Assembly: GCA_017555025.1 (NCBI GenBank)
Contig: JAFZHC010000001.1
Location: 1-42,524, forward strand
Direction: 5' to 3'
DNA: 42,524 bases
DNA from: Akkermansia sp.
Lineage (GTDB): Bacteria; Verrucomicrobiota; Verrucomicrobiia; Verrucomicrobiales; Akkermansiaceae
Part shown: one piece after another, positions 17,185 through 25,556 of the stretch
How the letters are laid out: each line of letters starts with the position of its first letter
Position numbering within the stretch: the first letter of the stretch is position 1
Program-made: the position numbers and the translations under genes
The notes under the pieces: model-generated
What the model saw: only the letters and a program-made list of their open reading frames with translations
Told to the model about the DNA's origin: nothing
Database searches by the model: none

Positions 17185-18703
17185 ATTTTAAAATTTTCTT
17201 TATTGGTTGTATAAACATCCTTTTTTCTTCGGCGTTCAAATACATAACCCAAATCAAGATAACAGCGCACACGGCATAGCTTCCGGCAATCAAGATAAAA
17301 TCCCCCCAAGTAGAAATACTAAGAGAGCTCTGCATCAATCCACCAAGAAGAACAAGAACAATACCGGGCAACAAAAAAGGTTGATATGTTTTAGCAAAAA
17401 AAAGTCGTATATTAAGTCCCGCCTTTCGAGCATAGTATATATTCATCATAACTATCTGGCCTGCCCATAGAGATATCCCTGTGCCTAGAAACATCCCTAT
17501 AGGGCCCCAATAAAAAGAAAGGATACTTCCTAATACTACACATATAATTGAGGAATAAAACAGAATAATGGCTCGACCTCTATGAATACTAAGCGCCTGT
17601 AAAATAGCGATTCCTACATTTTGAGTTAAGGGAACTATCAAAGGGACAACCACCAATAATGCGCCTAACCAGATTGTTGTAATAGAATCCCCTAAGGTAT
17701 CACCTACCCAAAGGTGTAAAAAATCACATCCAAAGCTAATAAAGCCGCACAGCATAAGAATCATGATACTCAATTGTAATCTTCCCGCTTTAATCATTAC
17801 CCAAGTTAAATCCTCTCGTTTTGCCCCTAGCGCAACCATGTGCATCAATTTCGGAGCCAAAACCCCAGAAATAGCAGTAGAGGCAGTCATAAAATAACGA
17901 GAGAACGAAATACCTACTGTAAATACAGCAACTGCCGCCACTCCAGAAATATTAGCAAGGATGGGAGTTCCAGCCTGCCAATAAAAAAGATCCATAATCT
18001 GATTCAGAAATATCCATACAGAGAAGCCAAACATGTCTTTGTACAAAGTCATATCAGGTTTCCTAAAAACAATTTTTACCTTCAAGCAGCAGAAAGTATA
18101 AAAAAGCAACCATAATATATTAAGAAGCCCCAAACCCACAGATAAGACAGTAAGCCCAATGGATTTAAAACCGAGAAACAAAAGTAATACCATCAAAGCA
18201 ACCGTCAATAACGAAGCAACCATATTCACTATACTAGGGATAATGAATTTCTGGTAAGCTCCGGGAATTTCGGCCAAAGGGCGGAGAGGAATAGCCAATA
18301 TAAAATTTGCAAGTGTTAGCAAATAAAGAATTTGTAACGTAGAATAATGTTCCGGATTTAATTTCGGGAATATTGAATGTAATTTGTAATAACAAACTAC
18401 ACCAACCACAAGGGTCAATAACGCAATTACAAAAAACAGCATTATACATTGTCCTAAAAAATGAGCCTGTTGCACACTCTCCCCCTTCGCTCGATATGTC
18501 ACAACATATTTGTTAATGGTTGCACCTAATCCAAAATCAGTCAATGACAACCACGCGATAACAGAACCACTTAACATGTATAAACCATACTCCTCCACCC
18601 CTAATGAGGAAAGCAAGAAGGGAGTAAATAAGAAAGATGTTGCTAATCTGAGTGAAATTGATATATAGTTCAGAATAGCGCCTGTTTTAATTTCACTTGC
18701 CAC
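17177..18703 (-). CDS. Wzx-type polysaccharide flippase
   Basis: This 508-residue MOP-superfamily membrane protein has about 12-14 hydrophobic spans. The N-terminal pattern (LNYISISLRLATSFLFTPF, then VEEYGLYML and DFGLGATINKYV) is characteristic of Wzx/RfbX flippases. It would move lipid-linked glycan repeat units across the inner membrane. It starts two bases after the pyruvyl transferase stop and overlaps the FrhB-like gene, so the three are one operon. AT-rich composition suggests horizontal acquisition. No polymerase (Wzy) was seen. Confidence 0.88.
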   Translation of the reverse strand: MASEIKTGAILNYISISLRLATSFLFTPFLLSSLGVEEYGLYMLSGSVIAWLSLTDFGLGATINKYVVTYRAKGESVQQAHFLGQCIMLFFVIALLTLVVGVVCYYKLHSIFPKLNPEHYSTLQILYLLTLANFILAIPLRPLAEIPGAYQKFIIPSIVNMVASLLTVALMVLLLFLGFKSIGLTVLSVGLGLLNILWLLFYTFCCLKVKIVFRKPDMTLYKDMFGFSVWIFLNQIMDLFYWQAGTPILANISGVAAVAVFTVGISFSRYFMTASTAISGVLAPKLMHMVALGAKREDLTWVMIKAGRLQLSIMILMLCGFISFGCDFLHLWVGDTLGDSITTIWLGALLVVVPLIVPLTQNVGIAILQALSIHRGRAIILFYSSIICVVLGSILSFYWGPIGMFLGTGISLWAGQIVMMNIYYARKAGLNIRLFFAKTYQPFLLPGIVLVLLGGLMQSSLSISTWGDFILIAGSYAVCAVILIWVMYLNAEEKRMFIQPIKKILKYE

Positions 18704-18705
18704 TA

Positions 18706-19806
18706 TTATGTAAGATTATTTTTTAAAAACTCTATACCCATTTTTCTTTCACTCTCTCGAATGGCATTAACCTTCATCCAATCAATAGGTTCCCTCATAA
18801 TCCGTAGTATATCATCAAAACACCCAGACGAAACCATACGCGATTCTAACCCATAGATACTTAATAAAGAATCAAACCGAGTATTGCCTCTTAATGTATT
18901 TCCTAAACAAACAAAAGGTTTATTGAAAATTATAGCAAATACGCAACCATGAAAGGAATCAGTCACAAAACAAGAGCAATCATGAATTGTTCGTAACCAT
19001 CGAGAAACACTCATATCCAAACGCTCTCTCATTCTCGAAGCATTTGCCCTGGGCATCATATGAATTAATCGCATATTCATGGAACATGACAACACATCCA
19101 AAAGTTTAGCTATCTGCAAACTTTCATCTAATATATATGCTGCCAATCCACCGCCCACTCTCTTTTCATCCTGCATTATTTTCTCATACTCAATACAGGA
19201 AAGCAACAGAGTTGGATCCGGCATACGAACAGCATCAACACCGAATTTTTCTCGACATATTTTCACTCCACTATGTTCGCGAACAGAAACCGATTTAAAA
19301 TCTCTCAATAAAGAAGCAACTATTAAAGTTTCATCTTCAGATGCCTCCCACGTATCCACCCCAAACGACGCTGCATATGCTATACTATTCGAACGCTGTT
19401 CTTTTGAAGCAAAATTAAGAAAAAAAAATGGTGTAGATTTTAAATATTTGCAATATTCAGGCCGCCACACCTGATCACTCCCCACAACAAAAGAATCATT
19501 TCTCGTAAGTTTTGCAAGTTTTAACTCAGATAAAAAAGTAACTTTTCTAGAAAATTTGCAAGCAATTGATAATTTACTCCAAACCTGATACGAATTCTGA
19601 CTTATCCCAAACAAATATTTTATATACTGTTTAAAATAGCGAAAACAACTCCTAAAATTTACGGGTAGGTAATTTGCCTCATATTTGATTATTTTCACAT
19701 TTTCTTTAAACGAAGAGAGAATTTTAAACAATGCATAAGCCTGAAGCATTCCTCCGTAATTTCCAAGAAAGGGATGAGTCAATATTACTTTTAAATTACC
19801 TCTCAT
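18706..19806 (-). CDS. Polysaccharide pyruvyl transferase family protein
   Basis: This 366-residue protein of the CsaB/WcaK family probably adds ketal pyruvate to a sugar of a surface polysaccharide. Recognisable segments are LTHPFLGNYGGMLQAYAL near the N-terminus, VGSDQVWRPEY, the central PDPTLLL, and the C-terminal FVTDSFHGCVFAIIFNKPF. The ATG at 19806 is preferred because LKVILTHP then lies at the N-terminus; an in-frame TTG at 19836 is less likely. It is the first gene of the AT-rich operon with the flippase and the FrhB-like protein. The 147 bases between 19837 and 19983 are AT-rich with no gene seen. Confidence 0.85.
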   Translation of the reverse strand: MRGNLKVILTHPFLGNYGGMLQAYALFKILSSFKENVKIIKYEANYLPVNFRSCFRYFKQYIKYLFGISQNSYQVWSKLSIACKFSRKVTFLSELKLAKLTRNDSFVVGSDQVWRPEYCKYLKSTPFFFLNFASKEQRSNSIAYAASFGVDTWEASEDETLIVASLLRDFKSVSVREHSGVKICREKFGVDAVRMPDPTLLLSCIEYEKIMQDEKRVGGGLAAYILDESLQIAKLLDVLSCSMNMRLIHMMPRANASRMRERLDMSVSRWLRTIHDCSCFVTDSFHGCVFAIIFNKPFVCLGNTLRGNTRFDSLLSIYGLESRMVSSGCFDDILRIMREPIDWMKVNAIRESERKMGIEFLKNNLT

Positions 19807-19983
19807 ACGATACCAACATGCAAAAAAAATTAACAAGCTATCAATTAAACCTATAAAATCAGATCCTTCATATTTCAGTTATCTCAAATGATATCGTTTC
19901 GCTTAGATGCTAATTAAAACTCCAGAAAATAAAATCAAAAACAACTTTATCCTCAATAAAACGCCTTATATGCATACCTGAAA

Positions 19984-21012
19984 TTAAAAGAGCACGCTCG
20001 CCAATTTCATCGCTAGGCAGGCGGGGATATATCGTCCCCAAGAAACGAAACGTCTGAGACGGATATGGGTCTTCCGTATTTCGGGGATGATATACGAAAA
20101 CTCGTTGATAAAGTTTTCAGCTAATTGACGTTTTTGGGAATACGAATAATTTTTTCTTACTGTAATAATATTGGCGATTTGGTGGAAGAGGTGGGCATAG
20201 CGTTTCCTGAAAATAGGGTCTTCATATAATTTTTCATCGAGCATTACCCTATAATGCAATCTAAGAACGGCCAAGCGCCCGTTTAAACGACGCTCAGTTC
20301 CCTTATCTTCTGCCATTACAGAATCCGGATGCTGACGATAAAAGTACAGGTTCTCTCCCGGGGCTGTGCAAATTCGAAGATTCGTTCGGGAAAGTTCAAA
20401 TGACCAATAATCGTCTTCATGGACAATGCCCTCTTTAAAACGAATACCGGTCTTCCGATAAGCATCTAAGTCAATAAGCCGATGCCATGGCATCAATGGC
20501 GTATCCTCCTGTAAATGAGCATGGAAAGGATCCATCTCATGCAGATTATCGGCATTTTCTTTCCATATAGGCTTTAAAGAACCATCAGGCATGAGCATCT
20601 TACGTCCTTTGCCATATGCAATATGAGCATCAAACTTCTTAATGGCCTCAACCAATGCAGCAATTGCATTTTTCCCTATATAATCATCGCTATCAACGTA
20701 ATACAGATACTTACCGGTAGCAACATCAGTCCCGGTATTGCGAGCGGCCGATTGGCCACGGTTCTTCTCATGGTACAGAATTTGCCAAGGTCTTGCCGAT
20801 TTTTTGAGCACAGCCTCAGCCAACTCAATACTTCTATCGCCACCGCAGTCATCAACCAGAATAATCTCTACGTCAGGATATGTCTGTTCGACCACAGATT
20901 GAACGCATTGCTCGATGAATCGCTCAACCTTATGTACAGGAATAACAACAGACACCCTATCGACACTACCTCCTATTGGCAGAGTTGATGCTACTGGCAA
21001 CGAACCGTTCAT
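19984..21012 (-). CDS. Family 2 glycosyltransferase
   Basis: This 342-residue GT-A glycosyltransferase has SVVIPVHKVERFIEQCVQSV near the N-terminus, the nucleotide-sugar acids in ILVDDCGGD, and the DXD-type motif YVDSDDY. EDDYW provides the later acidic motif. It likely adds a sugar to the surface polysaccharide made with the downstream AT-rich operon. The donor and acceptor are unknown. The ATG at 21012 sits seven bases after a consensus -10. Its composition is closer to the housekeeping genes than that of the operon downstream, so it may not share the same origin. Confidence 0.88.
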   Translation of the reverse strand: MNGSLPVASTLPIGGSVDRVSVVIPVHKVERFIEQCVQSVVEQTYPDVEIILVDDCGGDRSIELAEAVLKKSARPWQILYHEKNRGQSAARNTGTDVATGKYLYYVDSDDYIGKNAIAALVEAIKKFDAHIAYGKGRKMLMPDGSLKPIWKENADNLHEMDPFHAHLQEDTPLMPWHRLIDLDAYRKTGIRFKEGIVHEDDYWSFELSRTNLRICTAPGENLYFYRQHPDSVMAEDKGTERRLNGRLAVLRLHYRVMLDEKLYEDPIFRKRYAHLFHQIANIITVRKNYSYSQKRQLAENFINEFSYIIPEIRKTHIRLRRFVSWGRYIPACLAMKLASVLF

Positions 21013-21019
21013 GCCCCAT

Positions 21020-21047
21020 ATTATACACAAAAAAAAGGGGAGGTCAA
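21020..21047 (-). promoter_or_regulatory. Promoter of the GT2 gene, predicted leaderless
   Basis: -35 TTGACC (21042-21047), a 16-bp spacer, and consensus -10 TATAAT (21020-21025). Seven bases separate it from the ATG at 21012. Confidence 0.78.
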
Positions 21048-21095
21048 GCTGCACTCGACCTCCCCGAAAATTAAAAACAAGTCATATCGCCACCA

Positions 21096-21572
21096 TCAAT
21101 ACCCATCGGGGGTAAAGTGGGCGTCGGAGCCGTGGTGGTAGTTACCATGCATGCCGGCAGAGAGGGGGCCAAACTCCGAATAGATGGGCTGTACGAAGGA
21201 GTAGGTGGGGCCATTCTTGCCGTCAACTTTCACGGTTACGCGCTGGCAGCGGGTGTTGCCCATAGAGTCCGTAAGGGCGCGACCGGCAAGAGCACCGGCT
21301 ACACCAAAGCCAGCCGCAGACACGATACGACCGGTACCACCGCCCAGCATCTGACCGAGACCGGCACCGAGTACACCACCGGCAACCGTGCCAACATTCT
21401 TGGCCGTAGAGGAGGTTTCACCCTTTACCTCATATGCGGAAACAACGGTAGCAGGCAGAACCTGCTGCGTTACACCAATTTTGGAAGAAGATACAGAACC
21501 ATAGCTGGACTCCCAAGCGCAGGAGGAAAGCCCCAGAGCAGCAGCCAGAAGAAGAATAGAGGTTTTATACAT
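21096..21572 (-). CDS. Glycine-zipper outer-membrane lipoprotein, SlyB-like
   Basis: This 158-residue protein has a lipoprotein signal (LGLSSC, Cys18) and a Gly-rich helical hairpin (GTVAGGVLGAGLGQMLGGGTGR, about residues 62-83, continuing to GALAGRAL). That is the glycine-zipper pattern of SlyB/PcP-type envelope lipoproteins. These are thought to stabilise the outer membrane, and the exact role is unclear. The C-terminal tail is His/Gly-rich. It has its own promoter and a leader of about 60 nt with a hairpin at 21611-21624. Confidence 0.82.
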   Translation of the reverse strand: MYKTSILLLAAALGLSSCAWESSYGSVSSSKIGVTQQVLPATVVSAYEVKGETSSTAKNVGTVAGGVLGAGLGQMLGGGTGRIVSAAGFGVAGALAGRALTDSMGNTRCQRVTVKVDGKNGPTYSFVQPIYSEFGPLSAGMHGNYHHGSDAHFTPDGY

Positions 21573-21637
21573 AGCCTTGTCTCAGATAAATGTTTATATT
21601 AAGCATCTCGGGGACACTCGTCCCGAACAGCATCCTT

Positions 21638-21666
21638 ATGCTACAGTTTTTTCAACAGGGCGTCAA
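21638..21666 (-). promoter_or_regulatory. Promoter of the glycine-zipper lipoprotein gene
   Basis: -35 TTGACG (21661-21666), a 17-bp spacer, and -10 TAGCAT (21638-21643). The leader runs about 60 nt to the ATG at 21572 and contains a GGGAC/GTCCC hairpin (21611-21624). A second -10-like TAATAT lies further down. Confidence 0.6.
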
Positions 21667-21727
21667 GCAGAAAACGCGTATTGTTAAAAAATAATAGTTA
21701 TTATGTCATCAAATCTAATCAAACACT

Positions 21728-21761
21728 AAAAAAGCAGAGCTCACTAAGAGCTCTGCTTTTT
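21728..21761. terminator. Terminator after aspS
   Basis: GCAGAGCTC (21734-21742) and GAGCTCTGC (21748-21756) form a stem with an ACTAA loop, flanked by A-run and T-run. On the minus strand it ends aspS. Confidence 0.9.
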
Positions 21762-21788
21762 GCATTAAAAGAGATGTTACTCGCTTGA

Positions 21789-23639
21789 TTACTCAGCGGC
21801 GCTCTCGGCTGCAGCCTTCTCAGCTTCAAGCTTCTGGCGCAGCTTCTCAGGCAGCTTCACCTGAATATGGATATCGCGCAGCTGGTTGGGCTCGGCAGGA
21901 GCGGGAGATTCGCTCATGAGGTCAGCACCACGGTTGTTCTTCGGGAAGGCAATAACCTCGCGAATGGACTCGCACTTGCCGATGAGCATCACGACGCGAT
22001 CGAGGCCAAGAGCCAAACCACCATGGGGCGGTGCTCCGAAGGAGAATGCAGCCAACAAGTGGCCGAACTGCTCCTGAATCGTTGCATCATCCAGACCAAG
22101 CGCACGGAAGGTAGCATCCTGCAAGTCCTTCTCATGGATACGGATGGAACCGCCACCCAGCTCATTACCGTTGAAGATGATGTCGTAGGCCTCAGCGCAC
22201 AAATCCGTAGAGATTTCGCCCTTCAGCACCTTCTCCACATCCTCCGGCACGGGGCGGGTGAAGGGATGGTGCACGGCACAGAAGCGCTGCTCCTCGGCGT
22301 CCCACCCAAACAGAGGGAAGCGATTTACCCAGAAAAGGTCAATCTCGTCATTGTCCTTCAGCAGCTCCATGAACTCACCACAGGCCAGACGCACACGCCC
22401 CAGGATGGTGCAGCTCTCCTCCCACTCGCCGGCAGCAAAGAAGATGCAGTCTCCACTCTCAATGTTGAGGCGCTCCACAAGAGCATCGATTTCGCCCTGA
22501 GAGAGACGCTTAGTAATGGGGCTCTTCCACTCCTTGGTGTTGTTCACGTCACGCACCTTGATGTAGGCCAGGCCCTTGGCACCGGCCTCGATAGCGGTCT
22601 GCGTCAGCGAGTCAACCTGCCCCACAGAGGGGTTAAAGCCCTTAGCGTTGATAGCCTTCACCACACCGCCATTGGCGATAGCACCGGAGAACACGCGGAA
22701 CTCGCTATTGGCAAAGATGTCAGAGCAATCCGTAATCTTCATCTCGAAACGGCGCTCAGGCTTATCAGAACCGTACTGGTCCATGGCATCCTTCCAAGTC
22801 ATGCGGGGGAACGGCGTTACAATATCACGACCCACGGACTCCTTAAACACGCGCTTCAGCATAGCCTCAATCCAAGCATATACATCCTCGGGTGTGATGA
22901 AGGAAGCCTCAATATCAATCTGAGTGAACTCCGGCTGACGATCAGCTCGCAGGTCCTCATCGCGGAAGCAACGAGCTACCTGGAAGTACTTCTCCATGCC
23001 GGCCACCATCAGCAGCTGCTTGTACTGCTGCGGAGCCTGCGGCAGAGCATAGAAAGTACCGGGGTTCAAGCGGCTCGGCACAAGGAAGTCGCGAGCACCC
23101 TCGGGCGTGCTCTTGGAAAGAATCGGCGTCTCAATCTCCAAGAAGCCCTGCTCGTCGAGATAGTCGCGCATGGTCTTGGTGATGCGGTGGCGCAGAATCA
23201 TATTGCGCTGCATGTTGTTGCGGCGCAGGTCAAGGAAACGGTACTTCAGGCGGATATCCTCGTTAGCAACGTTACGATCCAGCTGGAAGGGCAGTACTGC
23301 AGCGCGATTCAGCACAGTCATAGCGGCGGCGTCCACCTCAATTTCACCGGTCGGCAGGTCAGGGTTCGTGGCATCCACCTCGTCGGTCTTCAGACGAGCC
23401 ACTACTTTACCCGTCACCTGAATCACGGATTCCACGCGAAGATTTTCGGCATTACCGGCAAGCTCTGCATTATTCTCAGGGTGGAACACAACCTGAGTTT
23501 TGCCAGCGCGGTCACGAAGGTCGATGAAAATCACACCACCGTGGTCGCGAACGGTATCCACCCAGCCTACAAGCGTTACTTGCTTGTCGACATCAGAGAG
23601 GCGGAGCTCATCGCACGTATGGGTACGGTAACTGTTCAT
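21789..23639 (-). CDS. aspS: Aspartyl-tRNA synthetase, possibly non-discriminating
   Basis: This 616-residue class II synthetase charges tRNA-Asp. It has the N-terminal anticodon-binding OB domain, the catalytic core with motif 2 (FRDEDLRADRQPEFTQIDIE), the bacterial GAD insertion domain (about residues 300-420), and motif 3 (GLALGLDRVVML). In the OB domain the sequence RDHGG places His33 where non-discriminating bacterial enzymes carry histidine; discriminating enzymes such as E. coli have leucine. It may therefore also charge tRNA-Asn for the GatCAB route. A short Ala/Glu/Lys-rich tail follows the core. It has its own promoter and a small leader hairpin. Confidence 0.96.
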   Translation of the reverse strand: MNSYRTHTCDELRLSDVDKQVTLVGWVDTVRDHGGVIFIDLRDRAGKTQVVFHPENNAELAGNAENLRVESVIQVTGKVVARLKTDEVDATNPDLPTGEIEVDAAAMTVLNRAAVLPFQLDRNVANEDIRLKYRFLDLRRNNMQRNMILRHRITKTMRDYLDEQGFLEIETPILSKSTPEGARDFLVPSRLNPGTFYALPQAPQQYKQLLMVAGMEKYFQVARCFRDEDLRADRQPEFTQIDIEASFITPEDVYAWIEAMLKRVFKESVGRDIVTPFPRMTWKDAMDQYGSDKPERRFEMKITDCSDIFANSEFRVFSGAIANGGVVKAINAKGFNPSVGQVDSLTQTAIEAGAKGLAYIKVRDVNNTKEWKSPITKRLSQGEIDALVERLNIESGDCIFFAAGEWEESCTILGRVRLACGEFMELLKDNDEIDLFWVNRFPLFGWDAEEQRFCAVHHPFTRPVPEDVEKVLKGEISTDLCAEAYDIIFNGNELGGGSIRIHEKDLQDATFRALGLDDATIQEQFGHLLAAFSFGAPPHGGLALGLDRVVMLIGKCESIREVIAFPKNNRGADLMSESPAPAEPNQLRDIHIQVKLPEKLRQKLEAEKAAAESAAE

Positions 23640-23669
23640 GGTATAAAGCTTGATAATAATGACGGTCGG

Positions 23670-23685
23670 CTCGCGAACGCGCGAG
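23670..23685 (-). other. Hairpin in the aspS leader
   Basis: CTCGCG (23670-23675) and CGCGAG (23680-23685) form a 6-bp stem with a 4-base loop in the predicted aspS 5' leader. No T-box or other known aminoacyl-tRNA sensor was recognised. Confidence 0.35.
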
Positions 23686-23699
23686 TCGAAGCGGCCAAG

Positions 23700-23727
23700 A
23701 TTCTACTCTCTGCCACCTTATTGTCAA
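23700..23727 (-). promoter_or_regulatory. aspS promoter
   Basis: Consensus -35 TTGACA (23722-23727), a 16-bp spacer, and -10 TAGAAT (23700-23705). The leader to the ATG at 23639 is about 55 nt. Confidence 0.72.
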
Positions 23728-23817
23728 GACAAATTTGATTCTCCGGCCTACGGTGTCACAAAAAAAATAAGACAGCTTCCATCACACCTTAACCATTACG
23801 TGAGGCAAGTACACAAA

Positions 23818-23851
23818 GAAGCCGCCCTCATCCGAAAGAAGGGGCGGCTTC
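23818..23851 (-). terminator. Terminator of the carboxynorspermidine synthase gene
   Basis: GAAGCCGCCC (23818-23827) pairs with GGGCGGCTTC (23842-23851). On the minus strand a short T-rich tail follows the stem. Confidence 0.72.
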
Positions 23852-23883
23852 GGCTCAATAATTGGCTAATACACGAAAAAGCT

Positions 23884-25113
23884 TTACTCCGTCACGCACA
23901 GAGCAGCAGCCTGCTCCTCCGTAAGCTCGATGCACTGCCAAGGCAGGCCGTACTTATTAAGAGCCTCCATGAAGGGATCGGGGTCATTCTGCTCCATGTT
24001 GAACACACCCGCACCGCTCCAGGTACCGGTCATCATCATACGACCGCCGATAGCAGCCGGCACACCCGTGGTGTAGGAGATAGCTTGTGAACCTACTTCG
24101 CGGAAGCACTCCTCGTGGTCGCAGATGTTGTAAACATACACAGCCTTGTACTTGCCATCCTTCTTACCCTGAATCACGCAGCCGATGCAGGTACGACCAT
24201 GCGTTGTCTTACCCAAGTCGCCGGGGTCAGGCAGCACCGCCTTCAGGAACTGCAGCGGCACAATCTCCACGCCATTGTACACCACAGGGTCAATGCGGGT
24301 CATGCCCACATTCTTCAGCACCGTCAGGTGGTTAATGTAGTTCGGCGAGAAGCTCATCCAGAACTGAGCACGCTTGATGGTGGGAATATGCTTCACAAGA
24401 GATTCCATCTCCTCGTGGTACATACGGTAAATCTCATACGTACCTACGCCATTCGGACAGGTAAACGGCTGGTGCATGCTCATGGCACCGGTCTCCTGAA
24501 AATCGCCATTCTCCCAGTGGCGGCAGGGAGCCGTCACCTCACGAATGTTGATTTCCGGGTTGAAGTTCGTGGCAAAAGCCTGACCATGGTCACCGCCATT
24601 CACATCGATAATATCCAAATACTCAATCTCATCGAAGTGGTGCTTAAGCGCCCATGCGGTGTACACATTAGTCACGCCGGGGTCAAAGCCGGAGCCCAGC
24701 AGAGCAAACAAACCGGCTTTTTGGAAGCGCTCCTGGTAAGCCCACTGCCAGCTGTACTCAAACTTAGCCACGTCGCGAGGCTCGTAGTTAGCCGTATCGA
24801 GGTAATTCACCCCGGCCTCCAAGCAGGCATCCATCAGGGGCAAGTCCTGATAAGGCAGCGCCACATTCAGCACGAGGTCGGGTTGCACCTCCTTAATGAG
24901 AGCCACCGTAGCGGCCACATTGTCGGCATCCACCGCGTGGGTGGTAATCTGCACACCGCTGCGAGCCAGCACGTCCGCGGCAATTGCGTCGCACTTGCTC
25001 TTGGTACGCGAGGCCAGATGGATGTTCTTATAAACATCAGCCATCTGGGCACACTTGTGAGCCACCACATGGCCCACACCACCAGCTCCGATAATGAGTA
25101 CAGTGTTGTTCAT
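23884..25113 (-). CDS. Carboxynorspermidine synthase / saccharopine dehydrogenase family
   Basis: This 409-residue oxidoreductase has an N-terminal Rossmann site (VLIIGAGGVGHVVAHK, residues 4-19) and the family segments LDTANYEPRD, ALLGSGFDPGVTNVY and DVNGGDHG. These match carboxynorspermidine synthase, which reductively couples aspartate semialdehyde with a diamine in bacterial polyamine synthesis. The decarboxylase partner is not in the window. The ATG at 25113 is preferred over a GTG at 25131, because the GTG overlaps a TATAGT box. It is flanked by a terminator and appears monocistronic. Saccharopine dehydrogenase activity is the alternative reading. Confidence 0.88.
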   Translation of the reverse strand: MNNTVLIIGAGGVGHVVAHKCAQMADVYKNIHLASRTKSKCDAIAADVLARSGVQITTHAVDADNVAATVALIKEVQPDLVLNVALPYQDLPLMDACLEAGVNYLDTANYEPRDVAKFEYSWQWAYQERFQKAGLFALLGSGFDPGVTNVYTAWALKHHFDEIEYLDIIDVNGGDHGQAFATNFNPEINIREVTAPCRHWENGDFQETGAMSMHQPFTCPNGVGTYEIYRMYHEEMESLVKHIPTIKRAQFWMSFSPNYINHLTVLKNVGMTRIDPVVYNGVEIVPLQFLKAVLPDPGDLGKTTHGRTCIGCVIQGKKDGKYKAVYVYNICDHEECFREVGSQAISYTTGVPAAIGGRMMMTGTWSGAGVFNMEQNDPDPFMEALNKYGLPWQCIELTEEQAAALCVTE

Positions 25114-25264
25114 TGCGCCGCAAGAGTGCACTATAACTCAGAGGAAGTCAAGCGAAAATACAAGCCTTGTATTACGATATACGAATTTATTGCGTAATAC
25201 ACAGCTCGCATTCGGCATCTTACACGCATTCTTCCTATCCCTGTTCCATTTTTTGGCCGACCGC

Positions 25265-25453
25265 CACGGCCTCAACTCGCAAGCAACCCGAACCAGAGAA
25301 GTGAGAGCTCTGGGCTCAGCCATGAAAGAAACAAAGCTACCGCGTGGATATATCATTACCGACAATCATAAGGAAATAATCACCCACAAATCAGGCGAGA
25401 TTCACATTCTCCCCGCCGCCGAATTTATGGCTAATACTACAGACTTGTATTAA
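25265..25453 (+). pseudogene. Remnant of an AAA ATPase (DUF4143-type) C-terminus
   Basis: The frame ending at 25453 encodes LNSQATRTREVRAL and KETKLPRGYIITDNHKE, then GEIHILPAAEFMAN. These resemble the last 60 or so residues of DUF4143-type AAA ATPases (the ALGSAMKETK and PAAEFM pattern). No ATPase domain, Walker motif or plausible start lies upstream; the frame runs directly into the carboxynorspermidine synthase promoter region. It is most likely a truncated tail left after deletion or rearrangement. The rest of the 443-bp gap, 25114-25556, holds only this remnant and a terminator. Confidence 0.55.
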
Positions 25454-25491
25454 AACAGCCCCGCCCTCGTAATTGAGAGAAGCAAAGAAAC

Positions 25492-25532
25492 AAAAAGCTG
25501 CATTTCCCTAATTATTAACAGGAAATGCAGCT
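25492..25532 (-). terminator. Terminator of the aldehyde dehydrogenase operon
   Basis: AGCTGCATTTCC (25496-25507) and GGAAATGCAGCT (25521-25532) form a perfect 12-bp stem, followed on the minus strand by a T-run. Confidence 0.88.
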
Positions 25533-25556
25533 ACATAATATCTATAATCAATTACC

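Noticed and set aside
21867..23738. A 623-codon plus-strand frame opposite aspS
   Set aside because: aspS carries all class II synthetase motifs; the antisense translation has none.
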